DNA of 64,000 bases, taken from positions 79,501 to 143,500 of the forward strand of contig CAMPDV010000503.1 of the NCBI GenBank assembly GCA_946699065.1. The letters are read 5' to 3'. Below, piece by piece: positions 47,853 to 60,705 of the stretch. Source of the stretch: Loxodes magnus. Its lineage: Eukaryota; Ciliophora; Karyorelictea; Loxodida; Loxodidae. A program made the position numbers and the translations under genes. Under the pieces are notes generated by a model, which made no database searches, was not told the DNA's origin, and saw nothing but the letters and a program-made list of their open reading frames with translations. Numbering within the stretch: position 1 is the stretch's first letter; each line of letters starts with the position of its first letter.

Positions 47853-50833
47853 TCACTATTTAATCAGCCACTCCAAGCTCATCTGGCTAGAATTTTTAAT
47901 TTTGGGCACACATATACCCGATAGATCCAAAGACGTAAATTAGTAATCCATCCAATTCAATATCGTTATACTATTAGTTGCCGCTATTTATAAAGAAACA
48001 TTAGTACTGGACATTCTCACTATCTCCAATAGATTTTATTACACACTTGAATTATTATTTGCAGAATTTGAATTATAAATCTCTCTCACAAACTATAGTA
48101 TCTCCAGATTGTCCACTATCAAAAATTTATTTATATTGTGAACCTCTATTGCTTATGCCTTAGCGGATGAAACTAAATCTATAATATTCTTTGCCACATA
48201 ATAATCTCTTACCGATGCATGAATAAACTCAAACCTCTTTTTATTATTCTATTCCTTTGTCTATATCAGACACCCTATATGGTTTTAATCGTCCGTAAAC
48301 TATTCTATCCACTTTTGATTCACTTCATCAAAGCTTGATATCTCCACCGAACCCTGTAACATCTTCCATGCCGCATTCTTTTAGATACTTTCAAACAACT
48401 TTATTTACTAGTTGAGCACTTTACTTTTTAAACCCTGATTTTACAATTTTTCTTAGGTTCTTTTGTTTCACTAAACTATGAAAATCTCATATATTCTAGA
48501 CTTTTAAACTACTTTACCACTTTTTAAATAATCTAATATCTCTTCCTCACTCAAACAAATATATAGCAGAAAAGGATTACTGATAATTTCTTTCAAACCA
48601 GGTATTCTCTATATTAATGCCATCATCTCTTATATTTAAGATGCTTCCACTTGACTTGAAACTTGACTTGCACTTTATTATTACTGGTTCTTCTTAACTA
48701 GGACTTTTTCTCTATATTTTTCTATCTAAACGATATCGAATGGCTTTATATACAGTTCCTATAACTCTTATAATTAGACTCTTTCGCTACTGTATGGTGA
48801 AAAATAATGTTGGTAATTTTTTCTTTTAATGCATAATTTACTCTACATGTTATTATATATTTTGTCTGAGGATACTTTTCTTTTAATTTATTATTACTGA
48901 TAATAGCCTTACATTCTCCCAACTCATCATACACGTCAAATAAGAACAGAATCTTTCTAAATTTAAATGTCTCATTTCTTTCTATTTAATAATTATCTAA
49001 AGCAGATTCTATTAATTTGTCTTTTAATGCTTTTATAGTTGGGAGATACACATATATGGATAATTATTCATGTTTCTAGTCTAGATATTTTAAGGCTAAA
49101 ATATTCAGGAACAAGGACTTTCCAGAACCGGAATCTCCCAGAAGTAATAATCCTGTCTTAGTATCGTTTTCTAAAAATTTCAAGGTCAAGATCATCCTCA
49201 GCTTATGAATTAGGATTAGGAGCGCAAAATAAGCTTACGTAATATTCTTGGTTCTCCGAAACCTCTTCTTTTAAAGTCCTTATCATATTTTAATATATAC
49301 TACTGCTAATGCCCTTAAGTGCCAACCAATTCTCTTCTATTATTTAAGTAAATAAAACAAAATGCTCTGGATCCATTAATAATTCTAGAATTATCTAACG
49401 TTCTTTTACATTCTTGCTTAAGTTCTCTTTTTTAACTTAAATATTCTTTCCTTATAAGTGCAAGCTATTTGGTTCTTTTCTAAAGTAAATTCTAAAAATG
49501 TCTTCACTGCATAGTACCTTATCTACCAATCCTTGTCGTCACATAGTTTTTCTAAAAGCTTACATGAGTCTTCTATCAATTCTTTATTTGTTTAAAAGTT
49601 TATTATCATGTGTTTTAGAAGATAGCATGCTCTAAATCTTAAGTCTATTTTTTCTTTCAAAACAATATCTCAAAATTGGTAAAAATTTTATTTTGAGTAT
49701 TGTCTCACTAAATCACATGCAAGAGCATCTAAGACTCGTAATCTAATAATCTTTTTATAGTTGAGCTTCTAATTTACCCAACCTTTTCCTCATAAGAAAA
49801 ACTCCTTTATAATAGAGATCGCATCTGACCCTATAACTCCAACTCCAAACGTCAAGGCAATTATTCATTAAGCAACTTTTAAAATCTTACATAGAATTCC
49901 AAAATATTCGGTTTCTTTGCTATCTGGAATATTCTCCAGAATCATCAAACTAAATCTTAAGTAAAAATCTAGTTCTGGGCCTCCAATCCTATTTTTATTT
50001 TTATTTTTATTTTTATTTACTAACTTTAAGCTATCATTTATTTTTAAAATGAGCTCTTCTTTTGTTTTTTCATTTATAAAGGAGTTTTACTCGTTCTTCT
50101 AAAGCAACACAGCCAATAACTCAGGAAGATTTCGTACAAGCTACTCCTTCAAGAGCTAAGACCATCCTTCAGCATACTTATGGGAAATAATTTCAATTAA
50201 TTGATTTATAAGAACTAATGGAACATTGATATTGGCAAACTTATTCTTTTGAATTGCTTGAATTCCTTGTAGAACTTTATCCATCTTTTATTCATTCAAA
50301 CCTTCTTTTAAGAGCTACAATCCTTCTTGATAAATATTTTGTTCCTTATTACCAAAAATTTGTTCATTTTCTTGATATTTCTAACTTTTATCATTGCTTA
50401 ACCCTTATTTTTATACTGGCTAATTACTCTACTTATCTTTATTTTTTTAATCTTTAAATTTTTTATCCTGAGAATCACAACAATTTCCTCCTTTTAGCTT
50501 CATTCTTTTCTAAATATTTAGCTTATCTCTCTTATTAGAAATAAGCTTAATTTTTTAATCTATAAGATTCATTTAATTATTCTAGCACTTTGTAATTGCA
50601 AGCCTTTTTGAATCAGCAAAATAAGAAATGTTTTGAAGGAAGTTATAATATTCAAATTGTTGAGATTACTATAAAGAGATCTCTATCTAATTATTTGGAA
50701 CTTGTTCATCTTATGAATCTAGGAAAGTTTAACTCTCTTTATGATTCTTGTATTCATATTCATTCATTTAATTACTTGAAGTTTAGCGTTCATCCCTTTC
50801 TAGTGTCTTTTAATGGTTATTAATCGTCTTCAT
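47853..50833 (-). CDS. HEAT-repeat / NACHT-domain NTPase
   Basis: About 990 codons from ATG at 50833. Residues ~180-500 form HEAT-like helical repeats (ELLAVLLQKNEQ, DFYLRFSLMILENIPDS, KLLEKLCDDKDWQIRYYAVK). A NACHT NTPase follows with P-loop LLLLGDSGSGKSLFLN near residue 565, Walker B LFLFDVYDELGE near 630, sensor YIITCR and a winged-helix-like part LYIKPFDIVQIEKY. FEFIHASVRDYYVAKNI and a SITILN...LDLSG segment follow. NACHT ATPases act as oligomerising signalling switches. Three frame breaks sit in single-base runs (T at 49428-49433, A at 49173-49177, T at 48817-48822), each cured by one base, so assembly errors are likely. In-frame TGA at 49867, 49792, 49672 and 48470 (first base, minus strand) fit Trp; the last lies at the usually conserved Trp after the NACHT helical part. 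Confidence 0.75.
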
Positions 50834-52040
50834 AAAGAAAGGTGAACCAAATCAGATTAAAAGAACATGTGACTTTAAGAATTCATTTTTCTAGCTTTAT
50901 TACTGAAAGCCTTGATATTTTCTCAGAACTTAACTAAAAAGATAGCAATTCGAATTGCAAATTCCAGTAAACATTTTATTATCTTAAAGACTAAATTCTC
51001 TTAAATACCTTAAATTATATAAAACATTAAATAAAATCAATTAATATTAGCTTTATCATCTATAACTGTAAAAGCTAATTGTCTATATAAGAAACAATTA
51101 AATCATTTTATACTCTAACTCTATAAACCTAAAACTAATTAAAGTCAGTTAGCTTTAAATTAAGTCTATTAAATAGATTTAATTCTTAAATATAGTAAAA
51201 AGAAAAAGAATCTAATGAATCACAATTAAAAAGCTAATAAATAGATAAATAGCAAAGTATCAAATTGAAAAACAGCTAATTTATACATGGTAAGCATTAA
51301 ATTTATTAATTTAATAGGCTTTGCTGATAGCATCCTATTTGATATCCAAGTAACTTATAAAATAGCCAGATATTTGCTTATTTTTGACATAGCTTAAAAT
51401 AAATCTAATAATTAAGTCTAAAATCTTTTATTTTCTATTTAACTGAGAGTATTTTAAGTTCCTAACTGAAAAATATAATTAAGATACTAATTGTAATACT
51501 AATTGAAGAGATTCTACATAATTAAAAATAAATTATTAGTTTCAAAACAAATTCTTCCCTAAAAAAGAAAATCTGAAGAAGACAGTCTTTTAATAAGCTC
51601 AAAAAATAGATTTAAAGTAAAAAAGCTTTTTATTAGTTAAATAAGGAAAATGATTACTATTTAATATATTATTTTCACTAAAATATCTTAATAATAAAAA
51701 TAAAATAAATAAGCAAAAGAAGGTTATTATTCTAATTAAATAAGGTTTTAATAATAGTAGAATCATATATCTAATATAATAAAATATAATAATTTCTATA
51801 ATTAAGGTAATAATAATTAAGATTATATATATTATATTTAATAAAAAGTAAAGCATAAGATAAAAGAAAAACTTATTTTAACTAGTTAACTTTATTTAAA
51901 TTATATTAGATGTATTATCTAATTTCTACTATTCAGATACTCACTAAATTTAGCAATTATAATAAAATGTCTTAATGAACTAAAGAAAAATTAAGTTTCT
52001 AATTATTTTAATAAATCTATTTGAAACTAAAATTAAGACA
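50834..52040. other. Intergenic, no gene recognised
   Basis: AT-rich DNA between the NACHT gene start and the second copy of the 1.5-kb direct repeat. The reverse strand at 51599-51856 has a hydrophobic frame of only Ile/Leu/Tyr-type codons, typical of AT-rich noncoding DNA. Confidence 0.5.
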
Positions 52041-53531
52041 AGCTCTAATAACTATAAAGAAGCTAGCTTATATAATAAGAATAAAATAAAGCTAAACATT
52101 TATTAATCAAAAATGTTATAATTTATCTTAATTAATTATAAGCCTTTAGCTTTACTTAGTTACATGTCTTTAGGATTTTAAGACTAAGAATTATCTTTAT
52201 TTATAAGGTATTTTAGTAGATAAAATTAAGGCTAATTTTTAATAATGCTAGATGTTGCTGTTAGAAAATAAAATTGAAGCTAGTTAAAATTATTAAAGAT
52301 AAGCTAGCATGACTAATATGATTAAAACTAGATGATAATCTTAAATCATAAAATCTAATAAAATGAGGAATTCATTAAATAGAACAAAATAAATTATACC
52401 TAGAAAATTCAAGCAAAGTTATAAATATTTAAGTTAAAGCTGAAATTCCAGAATGCAATTCTGAAGAAGATTCCTTCAAGGGCTGAGAAGTTATATGAAG
52501 AAACTAATTAATAATTAAATTTTAGGAAAGATAAATAGCATAGAATTAAAAGATTACATGAGAGGGACAACAATAACGAAAATAATAATTTAGAGATATT
52601 AAGTTGCTACAAAATTAAAAGAATGCATAAATCTATTTAAAAAAGTTATTCTGTGTAATTTTTCTGCTAGATATCAGTGCTAAAAGAAGAAAGAAATTTA
52701 AAACATGCTTAATATTAAGCATGACTATGATCAGAAAACTAGATAAAAAGGCTGAAAAATCTCAAAATCAAATGATACAAGTTTAAAATGAGTAGAATTA
52801 GCATTCATTATATTGCTGTAGAAATTCGCAGGAAATATATTAGCGCAGGAATTAGCTCTATTTGCGTCTCCCAAAGAAGTTATGATAATTTCGGATGTGG
52901 TTCTTTGGTTTATTTAAGCTTTTAACGTTTTTTCAAACCTAAATTTTAATTTTACTTTTGCCTTTATTTATTCAAAAAAGCTGATTACGCATTTCTTTAT
53001 TTCTTAGTGTTTCCCATTCTAATTTGTGCATTTTCATAGCTCTTCTATTTCTAAAAATTATAAGTTTGCTTAAAAAACTCCAACAGCTGAGAAATATAAT
53101 ATCTTAGAATAGCTCTTAAGATATTAATATTTGTAGGTCAATGAAGACTAACTTATATAAATAGGTTATTATCTTCTATTATCTTCCAGTACCTATAGGT
53201 ATTTATTTACTTACTTAAAATTTTGAAAATTCAGTTTTCTCTGATTTATTATAAACTTTAATCTCTTTATTAAAACTTTCCTAAATTGATGGATTCTTAA
53301 ATCTTACTACCTTAGTAATTAAGATTCTTATAGGTTTATGCTTCTAATTTTTCTAAATTTATAAATATTTACTCTTTTATTTGAAGAATCGTGCTATATA
53401 GATTGTCTTTTGTCTTGTTTACACTTTTTATATTGTTCCATCTTTCATGAATTTGATTCTTCATTTTAGCTCTAATAGGATATTTCTATAGGAATGTTTA
53501 GTTTTATATGTAAATATTCAGGCTACAATTT
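52041..53531 (+). pseudogene. ARM-repeat-like coding relic in the 1.5-kb direct repeat (copy B)
   Basis: Same sequence as 1-1490. The first ~600 bases look identical, after which there are a few per cent of differences (for example one extra A near 52643, TTTGCGTCTCCC for TTTGCTTCTCCC near 52862, a different GAAGAATCG block near 53385). Similarity ends abruptly near AGGCTACAATTTTT. The coding relic shows the same frame changes as copy A, so they predate the duplication or were copied with it. Confidence 0.4.
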
Positions 53532-54122
53532 TTTGGAAAATAAAGTGTTAAAATATCTATTTTCTGCTTACTTGAAAAGCTTAAACCACCCCGTTAAATT
53601 TGTAATAAATGAAGATTTCACTGTAATAAAGGTTACTTATGAACTGTTTTCCTAAGCTCTATTTTAATAAATAGACACTTACATTTGTTTAATTTTTAAA
53701 TTAAATTAATTAAAAAAGGAAAAGCTGAACATTAACTTATTAAAGCAAATAATTATCTTCTTAATAAAACTTACTAAACAATTCCATAGTTGTAGAGATT
53801 AAATCTTATTATAGGAGAGCTATAGAATCAGTTAAGTCTTCTATTTTTTTGATACTATATTCACAAGTTGTGACAGTTAGTATATAAGATTGAAAAAAGA
53901 GATTTAATTCTTAATAGAATAATATAAACATTAAAAGTAACAAGTCAAGATTAAGATAACAACACTTTAATATCCTTAATATATACATTTATAACCTAAT
54001 TCAAATGCAACTTAAAGGTGTGATATTCAACCTCCACTTAAAATTTTATATCCTATCTGCTGAGACATCGACCCTTAAAAAATGTTCTGGACTTAATTTA
54101 AAGAAATAATTTTTAAACAGCA

Positions 54123-55664
54123 ATGAAGATTCCAGAAAAGATGCTTAAAAATATCGAAGTTAAATGAAGAGATAATCTGAAAGTTTTAAATTAAATTCAA
54201 GGATTTTCTAGAAGTGAAACCTCAATAAGACGGAACATCAAGAACTAAAAAATTAAAAATAACTAAGAGGCAGTAGAGGTGGAAAAAGGAATAGTTTAAG
54301 ATCATAATATAGATAGGAATAATGTCTTAAGCTTACAAGTTAAATTTGATTTATCTAATAATTTTTAACTTATTGAATTATTTAGAATAAGATCATTAGC
54401 TTGCTTGATTATCTTTCAAACATTATTTAAATTTAATCTTCTAGTTATAAATATTAGATCAAAATTATAGTATCATCTTATTTAAAAATAAGAGGGTTAT
54501 TAAAATAATAATAATGAGACTAAAGTTTAGATAAAGAGAGTTAGTACTATTTAAAGAATAAGGAAAATAATAATTAGTAGATTATTAAACTAAAAGTATT
54601 TCTATTAATTAATATATTAATATATCTTTAATATACATCTTAATTAAATTAAACAAAACTTACTTCTTCACTTTAATTCAACAATAGAACATTTAACTGG
54701 GACCAATCAAACTTCCAATGCCTTAGAAATTTTAATTCAAACTTTATCTGCGTCTAAACTAACTGAGAAACTATTCCAAAATTAGAATTGGAGACTTAGC
54801 TTATTAAATAAGAATGATTATGATAATTTACAAATAAGAAAGTTTAAGTCATAATCTAAAAGAAATTAACAGATATTACAAAATTAAAATCTTAAGATTT
54901 TAAGGATTTACTGAAGCTATTAGAAACTATTTTTATTTGAAAGAGAAAAACATTTAATTGGGCAGAATAAGTATAAAGCACTTTAAAATATTCGCTGAAA
55001 GTAAAATCAAAAAATATAAAATAAAAAAGAAGAAAGAAGAAAGTATTATAATCAGATTAAATTTCATTTAGAGACTCAGAAAAATCTTCAAAAAAAGAAA
55101 GGAATGCCTCATTAAATAACAAAATTGACTAAAAATAGATATAGAAAAATAATTTAAGACCATAAAAATGAGCTACAGCTTTCAATTCTATAAATGGAAA
55201 GAGGAAAATGGAATTTAAAGAAAGATATTTAATGTAATAAAAAATAGGAAATAAGACATAGATAAAGATAACTAAAATGAAATCAATCTAGAAACCCAAT
55301 TTTAATTTTCTCTAGTCAAATTTTGTTAGCATAAACTGATAGAAAGTGACTGAGGGATTTTTAGCAATGATTTCACAAAATTATTTAAGATATCTTAAGT
55401 TTAAATTAGGATTATAAAACTTACCTTTGAATATTTGCAAAAAGCTTAAGAAATGTAAAAAAGATTAAAGGTAGAATATAAATATTTAACTAACTATATT
55501 TAAGTTATTGTTCTTTACAATCTTTAAAATATAAACTTTATAAATAATAGATAAAAGAAGCATTAACTAATCTATAACTACTAAATACATTTAATAATTG
55601 GAAATGTCTCTAGCTAAAATAATAAAGTATTATAATTAAATAAAGGAAATTAATAATAAAATGA
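54123..55664 (+). CDS. Unknown protein of 513 codons with seven UGA codons read as Trp
   Basis: ATG at 54123 opens MKIPEKMLKNIEVK-W-RDNL and one frame continues to TGA at 55662. TGA occurs in frame at 54165, 54912, 54996, 55278, 55347, 55368 and 55428, beside three TGG. The contexts are convincing for Trp, for example RK-W-LRDFQQ-W-FHKII and KTYL-W-IFAKSL. Between 54168 and 54911 (248 codons) there is none. The protein is Lys/Gln/Asn-rich with a helical C-terminal half; EHLTGTNQTSNALEILIQTL lies mid-protein. No domain was recognised. If TGA were always a stop, only fragments would remain. Confidence 0.6.
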
Positions 55665-56407
55665 AAGTTAAAAATAATAGCATTAGTAAGCTTATATATG
55701 TAAATTAACTAAGGCTAAATAACTAATACTAAGAAGCTTAGTATTTAAAAGTAACTAATAAATTAAATATTCCTTTCTTAAGTTAATCTTAATAAATAGA
55801 TATCTTATATTACTATTATTACTATTTATTTTATTACCATATTATTTATTTTTACTTATTAAACCACATTTCCATTAAAATAATTGAATGAACTACATTA
55901 GCTGATAGTTATCTTAAAATATTAGGATACTAAAGATTTTAAAATATATGAAATACTGTGCTTGATACACAGTTAGAATAATTAAATAAAAATAATGATA
56001 GATATAATCACTAATATAACTAACTATTATAAATTTATTACCTATAGTATTTAAGCAGTGTCTTAAATTTGGATATAAGATTTATTAATTGAATCTACAG
56101 TTAAACCTTAATTATTTATGTGGTTGACTCATAAGAAAGAATTAAAATAAAAATAAGAAATACTTATAAATTTAGAATAAAAACACAAAAATAAAACTTA
56201 GGATATTAAAACTAGAATGCTTATTATTATTTCTATAGAGCTAAGATCTTCCTCTAGCTTTAAGAATCTTTTTTATTTAAATATATTGATATATTTAAAT
56301 AACTTTAATTATCTCTTAACTTTAATATTACTCTATTAATTTGCTTTAGATGTAATCTAGCTTAATAACTAATTCTAGTTAATTTTAGAATTCAAAAATC
56401 AAATAAA

Positions 56408-57720
56408 ATGGATAATATTCAAACTAAAGCATAGAAACACTAATCCTCAGCAAAAAGTAAAGATTTGCCGATATTTAGCAAATAAAGAAGAGATGAAAGA
56501 TTGATCTTTCTATTTAAAATAACTAAATTGATAGAAGATTCTTATTCTATAGTCCATCTGATACTTTTACTATTAAAAATACTATGAAAGTTTAATCTAA
56601 GTAAAATGAGCTAAACCTAAAATAGAATTAGGAGATTGAGGAAAAACTTTAGTCTATTTTCTTCTGATTGATCAAGATTAATTACATTTTATCTCCGGGA
56701 AAAGAATCTCCTTAAAAGCATAATTTTATAGTATTAAAGAGAAGGAAAGAAAAAGATTGGAACTATCTTTCGATCAAAAAATACTTAAAGGCAAAAGGTG
56801 ATAAGGCCTGAAAATTTTAATAAGAGTAGAATTAGTTTAATGACTTTAAGATGAGTTAATTTAAGCAAATATTGGAATATGCCTAAAATTTTATCAAATC
56901 TGATGACTTTTTATAAGAGTTTGAATTTTACACAGCAATTAAAATTCTGAAAATCACTAAGACTTCCTGCTGATACTAAATTAAACTGAATCTCATTAAG
57001 TTCATAAAAAAGTAGAGTTTATGCATATCTTATAGCAAATAAAGAATACTGTAAGTATTATTTATTTAGATGCTAGAAAAATATCTATTTATTCTAGAAC
57101 TTGCCAAGCTTTTTGATCTTAAAAGTTCAAGAGGCTTAGTTCTATAACAAGCTGAAAAAATAGCAGCTATAAAATCTAAAAAGCAATTAGGAGTTTAAAA
57201 CGGATTCTAAGAGATAATTTATAGCTTAGCAGCAAAATTTAAATAAATTTAAAGAGACATTAGAAAAGCAACTCTTTCTTTTTAACAAGCTAGACTTCAA
57301 GTGCTCTTAATTCCTCACAAGTAATTTTGAATTTTTTAAGTTAATTTATAAAGTACAGATCTAATTAATAAAGTAAAGAAAACTTAGTAAAGATAGAGAT
57401 ATTAAAGCTTGACAGGAAAAATTATAAGTGTAAGTGAAACTTGTAAGTTTCTTTTTAAATTCTAGAGAATTAAGAAAAGCAGATTCTCGGGTCTGAGTGT
57501 TGGGGAGAGAGTTGATAGGTTGAAATAGTTAGCATGATTACTTTAGAAAATGTTGCCGACTGAAAATAGTCACTAACTAAATATGAAGAAGAAAACCCTA
57601 TTGATTCTTTAATAAACTTAAGAAACATCTTTTAGCTTTAAAACTTTAGGACTAATTCCTTTAGATAGCAAAACAAGAATATCAAATGATGATAATAAAT
57701 TATTGTCTATTTATTAATGA
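56408..57720 (+). CDS. Unknown protein with five UGA codons read as Trp
   Basis: ATG at 56408 (MDNIQTKAQKHQSSAKSKDL) is followed by a one-base frame change near 56497-56510 in an A run. From there a single frame runs to TGA at 57718. Characteristic stretches are SPSDTFTIKNTMKVQSK, ILSPGKESPQKHNFIVLKRR, EQNQFNDFKMSQFKQILEYA and SGLSVGERVDRLKQLA. In-frame TGA at 56665, 56809, 56971, 57328 and 57535 fit Trp (for example GDKA-W-KFQQ, KQLA-W-LLQK); TGG is used in EKDWNYLS. No known domain. Confidence 0.5.
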
Positions 57721-59689
57721 TTAATGAAAAGCTCTATCTATTCTTACTAAGCAAGCTAAAACATGAATAGATAGTTTTAAAATAATAGATTTATTGAAGT
57801 ATAATTAAATAAGAGTATTGAGAACTTGGCTATATAATGTTTTGCTTGATATTATGGTTATTAAGGATGATTTGGTAAAATGATAGATTTAAGTTAGTTG
57901 TATTAATGATTTAATAAGTTATAGTAATAATATTGACTTAAGCACTTCTAACTATGACTAAGATTGGTTATTAAATAATAGGATTAATTTGAATTATGAA
58001 TATATTAGTTTTACAAGCATTTTACTTACTGTTTTAACTAAAGTTATATAACTGTTAGATTTCTTTTATATTAGTAGCTATTTTAAATAATCTAGCAGTC
58101 TAATATTAAACATATAATTAGTATAATTGTAAGATTAATTAACTTAAGATATTATAAAGCTACTTATTAATATTCCTACTAATCAATATTACTAACTACT
58201 CTAATACTCTAGTCATCCTTTAAAATCAAATCTATTATCTACCTATTACCAAATTGTTTTAACACTTTAACCAAAAAAATCTAATCTTGGAACTAAAATT
58301 AATTAGCTATAATGAAAAAGCAAGACTGACTTACAAATAATTATTATAAATTATTAACCTGGAATGCAATCTTCTTTATGCTTAAAATATAAGCTATAAA
58401 GGTACAAGAAATTTAGAAATAAAAAATAATTCTTTGAAGCAAAATTATTTGAAATATATGAAGAGTAGATATAATGAGAGGGTTATTCTTTTGTAATAAA
58501 TAAAAATTTATTAAAACTAAACATAAAATTAAGGAATAAGCAAGTCTATTAAGATAAGCTTATATTTAAGTTTGATTTACTTAGCCTATATTTATGTTAA
58601 TAAATTACAATATCTATCAATTATAATATTTACATAATATTATCATATCTTCTTAAAATTATAACCTCTTTATACTCATCTAATATTTATATATTTATAA
58701 CATCCAAATAAATAGTCAAATTAATCTTAAAGTCTACAACTCTTTTATTTAAAAAAGGCGGGAGATTTAATTAAAGATAGCATTCAAACAATAGAGTGTC
58801 TTTCTATTTATTAAAGATAATTAATAATTAGATACTTCTTAATTATATTAGCTTTTAACTATTTCCTCTTCATCTTTTTATTTAAATACATACTAACTTA
58901 AATAGCAAGCTATTAGATAAGTAGCTACTTTTTTGTTACTTTTATCCTTCTTCATAGCTTTATTACTTCATAACTTTTCCTCAATTTTTAGATTAAGATT
59001 CTATTAATATAAGCGATAAATTCTTATGAATCAATCTTAATTCACTTCCAACCAATCTAGGTAAAATTTTATATTTTCCAAGGTACCAAAAAAAGAGGAT
59101 GTTTAATAGTGAGGAATAAACAAGAGATATCATCAGAAATAATAAAATTGCAGAATGGATATAAAATTTATAATAGATAAGATGCGATTATCTTTGAGGC
59201 TCATAAACTTAACTAGAAATTTAATCCTAAATATTGCAGTCCATTTTATTACATTCTATTTAAGATTCTAGTATTCTCACAATAATACTAGTAAATTTGA
59301 TATATCTCTAATTGACTAAGACTTTTACTTTAATCTTTCTTTAATAATATTAGTGATATTGATATTTTCTTAAAAGCTTAGTAAATATTTTCTTTATGCA
59401 ATAATAGATTTAATGTAAGTTATTGCTAATAATTAATTTAAATGCTTTTATAGTTTGCTTAGTATTCATTTTAGATAAACCTTATTATCATTTTACTAAT
59501 TATATAGTGTATTCAATATAATATAACTATATCTCCCATATCTTAACCAAATCATCATCATATTATATATATCTTTTTAAAAACCTTTTATATATAACTA
59601 CCTATCAAACAAACAGCGCTACATTTTAAACCAACTTATGCTTATTAGATGAAGATACCTTTAATCATCTAGTTTTTAAAACTATTTAA
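57721..59689. other. Intergenic, no gene recognised
   Basis: AT-rich. The first 400 bases are G/T-rich on the plus strand, in the same manner as the region after gene 1 at 27960-28380, but no alignable block could be followed by eye. Confidence 0.4.
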
Positions 59690-60545
59690 TTTAATATCAA
59701 ATAAAATGGCACCTAAGAAATAATAGACCTCTATTAACGAATACTTTAAAAAATAAGAATAACCTAATTTAATTGAAGAATACCCTTAATAAGATAAATA
59801 TTAATAATCTAACCAATCCTTTCCATAATCAGTTCAGCAAAGGATATCAAATATCCAATATTACTTGAAAAAGCAAAGATAAAAAATAGAAAATTTAGAA
59901 AACTTACTAGAAAAATTAATGGAATAATTAAACCTATAATTCCCATTCATAGATGAATCATTAGATAAAATCTAATCGTAAATAGTAATTAAATTGGAAT
60001 AAATTGATAAATAATTTAACGAAGTCCCTCAAATGTTCCAATTTCATTTTTCTTAAATTGAATATAAAATAAAGCAACTTTAAGAAAAACAAGAATAATA
60101 ACAAGTAATAATTTAAAAATTATAAGATTAATAAGATTAATAATCAAATATCCCAATGGAAATCGAATCGGAATTCTAATAATAAGAAATAAATAAGATC
60201 AATTATTATCGCAAAAAGATTCGGTGCTATTTATGCTAGAAAAATCATTGCTGGAAAAAATGCTGGAAGAAACAAGAAATTGAAAAAATTAACAAGTAAT
60301 AAATATTAGACTAACTTTTCAGAATATGACCAACAAGAACAGGATAAGTATACAGAAAGAAATTCTACAACTCAAGAAACAACGAGTTTTATAAAAATGG
60401 AAGAAGAAACTATAACGATAATTAGTGGATGAGGGAGAAACAAGGATGGCGGATTAATGTAGTCCTACGCAGTCCTTTAGTTCAGGAAAGAGCAGGAATA
60501 AAAACAAGTGAACCCTGGAGCTCTTTTCTAAGACTATAAACTTAA
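59690..60545 (+). repeat. Inverted repeat with 1519-2375 (copy B)
   Basis: Reverse complement of copy A, covering the gag-like gene and its 3' flank to the GAGCTC site. Here the right end runs into TTGGAGAAGCTGACGTGAC and the GTGCGCAGCT end at 60546-60705, which copy A lacks. Confidence 0.85.
59706..60329 (+). CDS. Zinc-knuckle gag-like protein of a mobile element (copy B)
   Basis: 207 codons from ATAAAATGG to TGA at 60327. N-terminal PIP-box-like QTSINEYF, a long Gln-rich coiled coil (YYLKKQRQKIENLENLLEKL), and C-terminal CYLCQKNHCWKKC. The related gene near 63.4 kb has the canonical spacing CYLCQSRFHRFKSC (C-x2-C-x4-H-x4-C), so one codon may be missing here. A second frame overlaps the end and continues to about 60570 (TERNSTTQETTSFIKMEEET, then ISG-TGA-GRNKDGG, reading as Trp), which suggests a frameshifted downstream domain. 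Confidence 0.6.
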
Positions 60546-60705
60546 TTTTTATCTTTTTTTTTTAATAGGTGAATTTTCCACTTGGAGAAGCTGACGTGAC
60601 TCACTGAATGAATAAAATGAATTATGAGAACATTTTTATATAAATATTAATATTGAAATAGCTGCGCACCAACGAGGTGCTACGTGGTGTATAATTAAAT
60701 TTATA
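60546..60705 (+). repeat. GTGCGCAGCT-family end adjoining the gag-like gene
   Basis: Contains TTGGAGAAGCTGACGTGACT, AATATTAATATTGAAATAGC and GCGCACCAACGAGGTGCTAC in the same order and spacing as the ends of the 11186 and 14157 elements. This links the short element family physically to the 3' flank of the gag-like gene. Confidence 0.6.
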
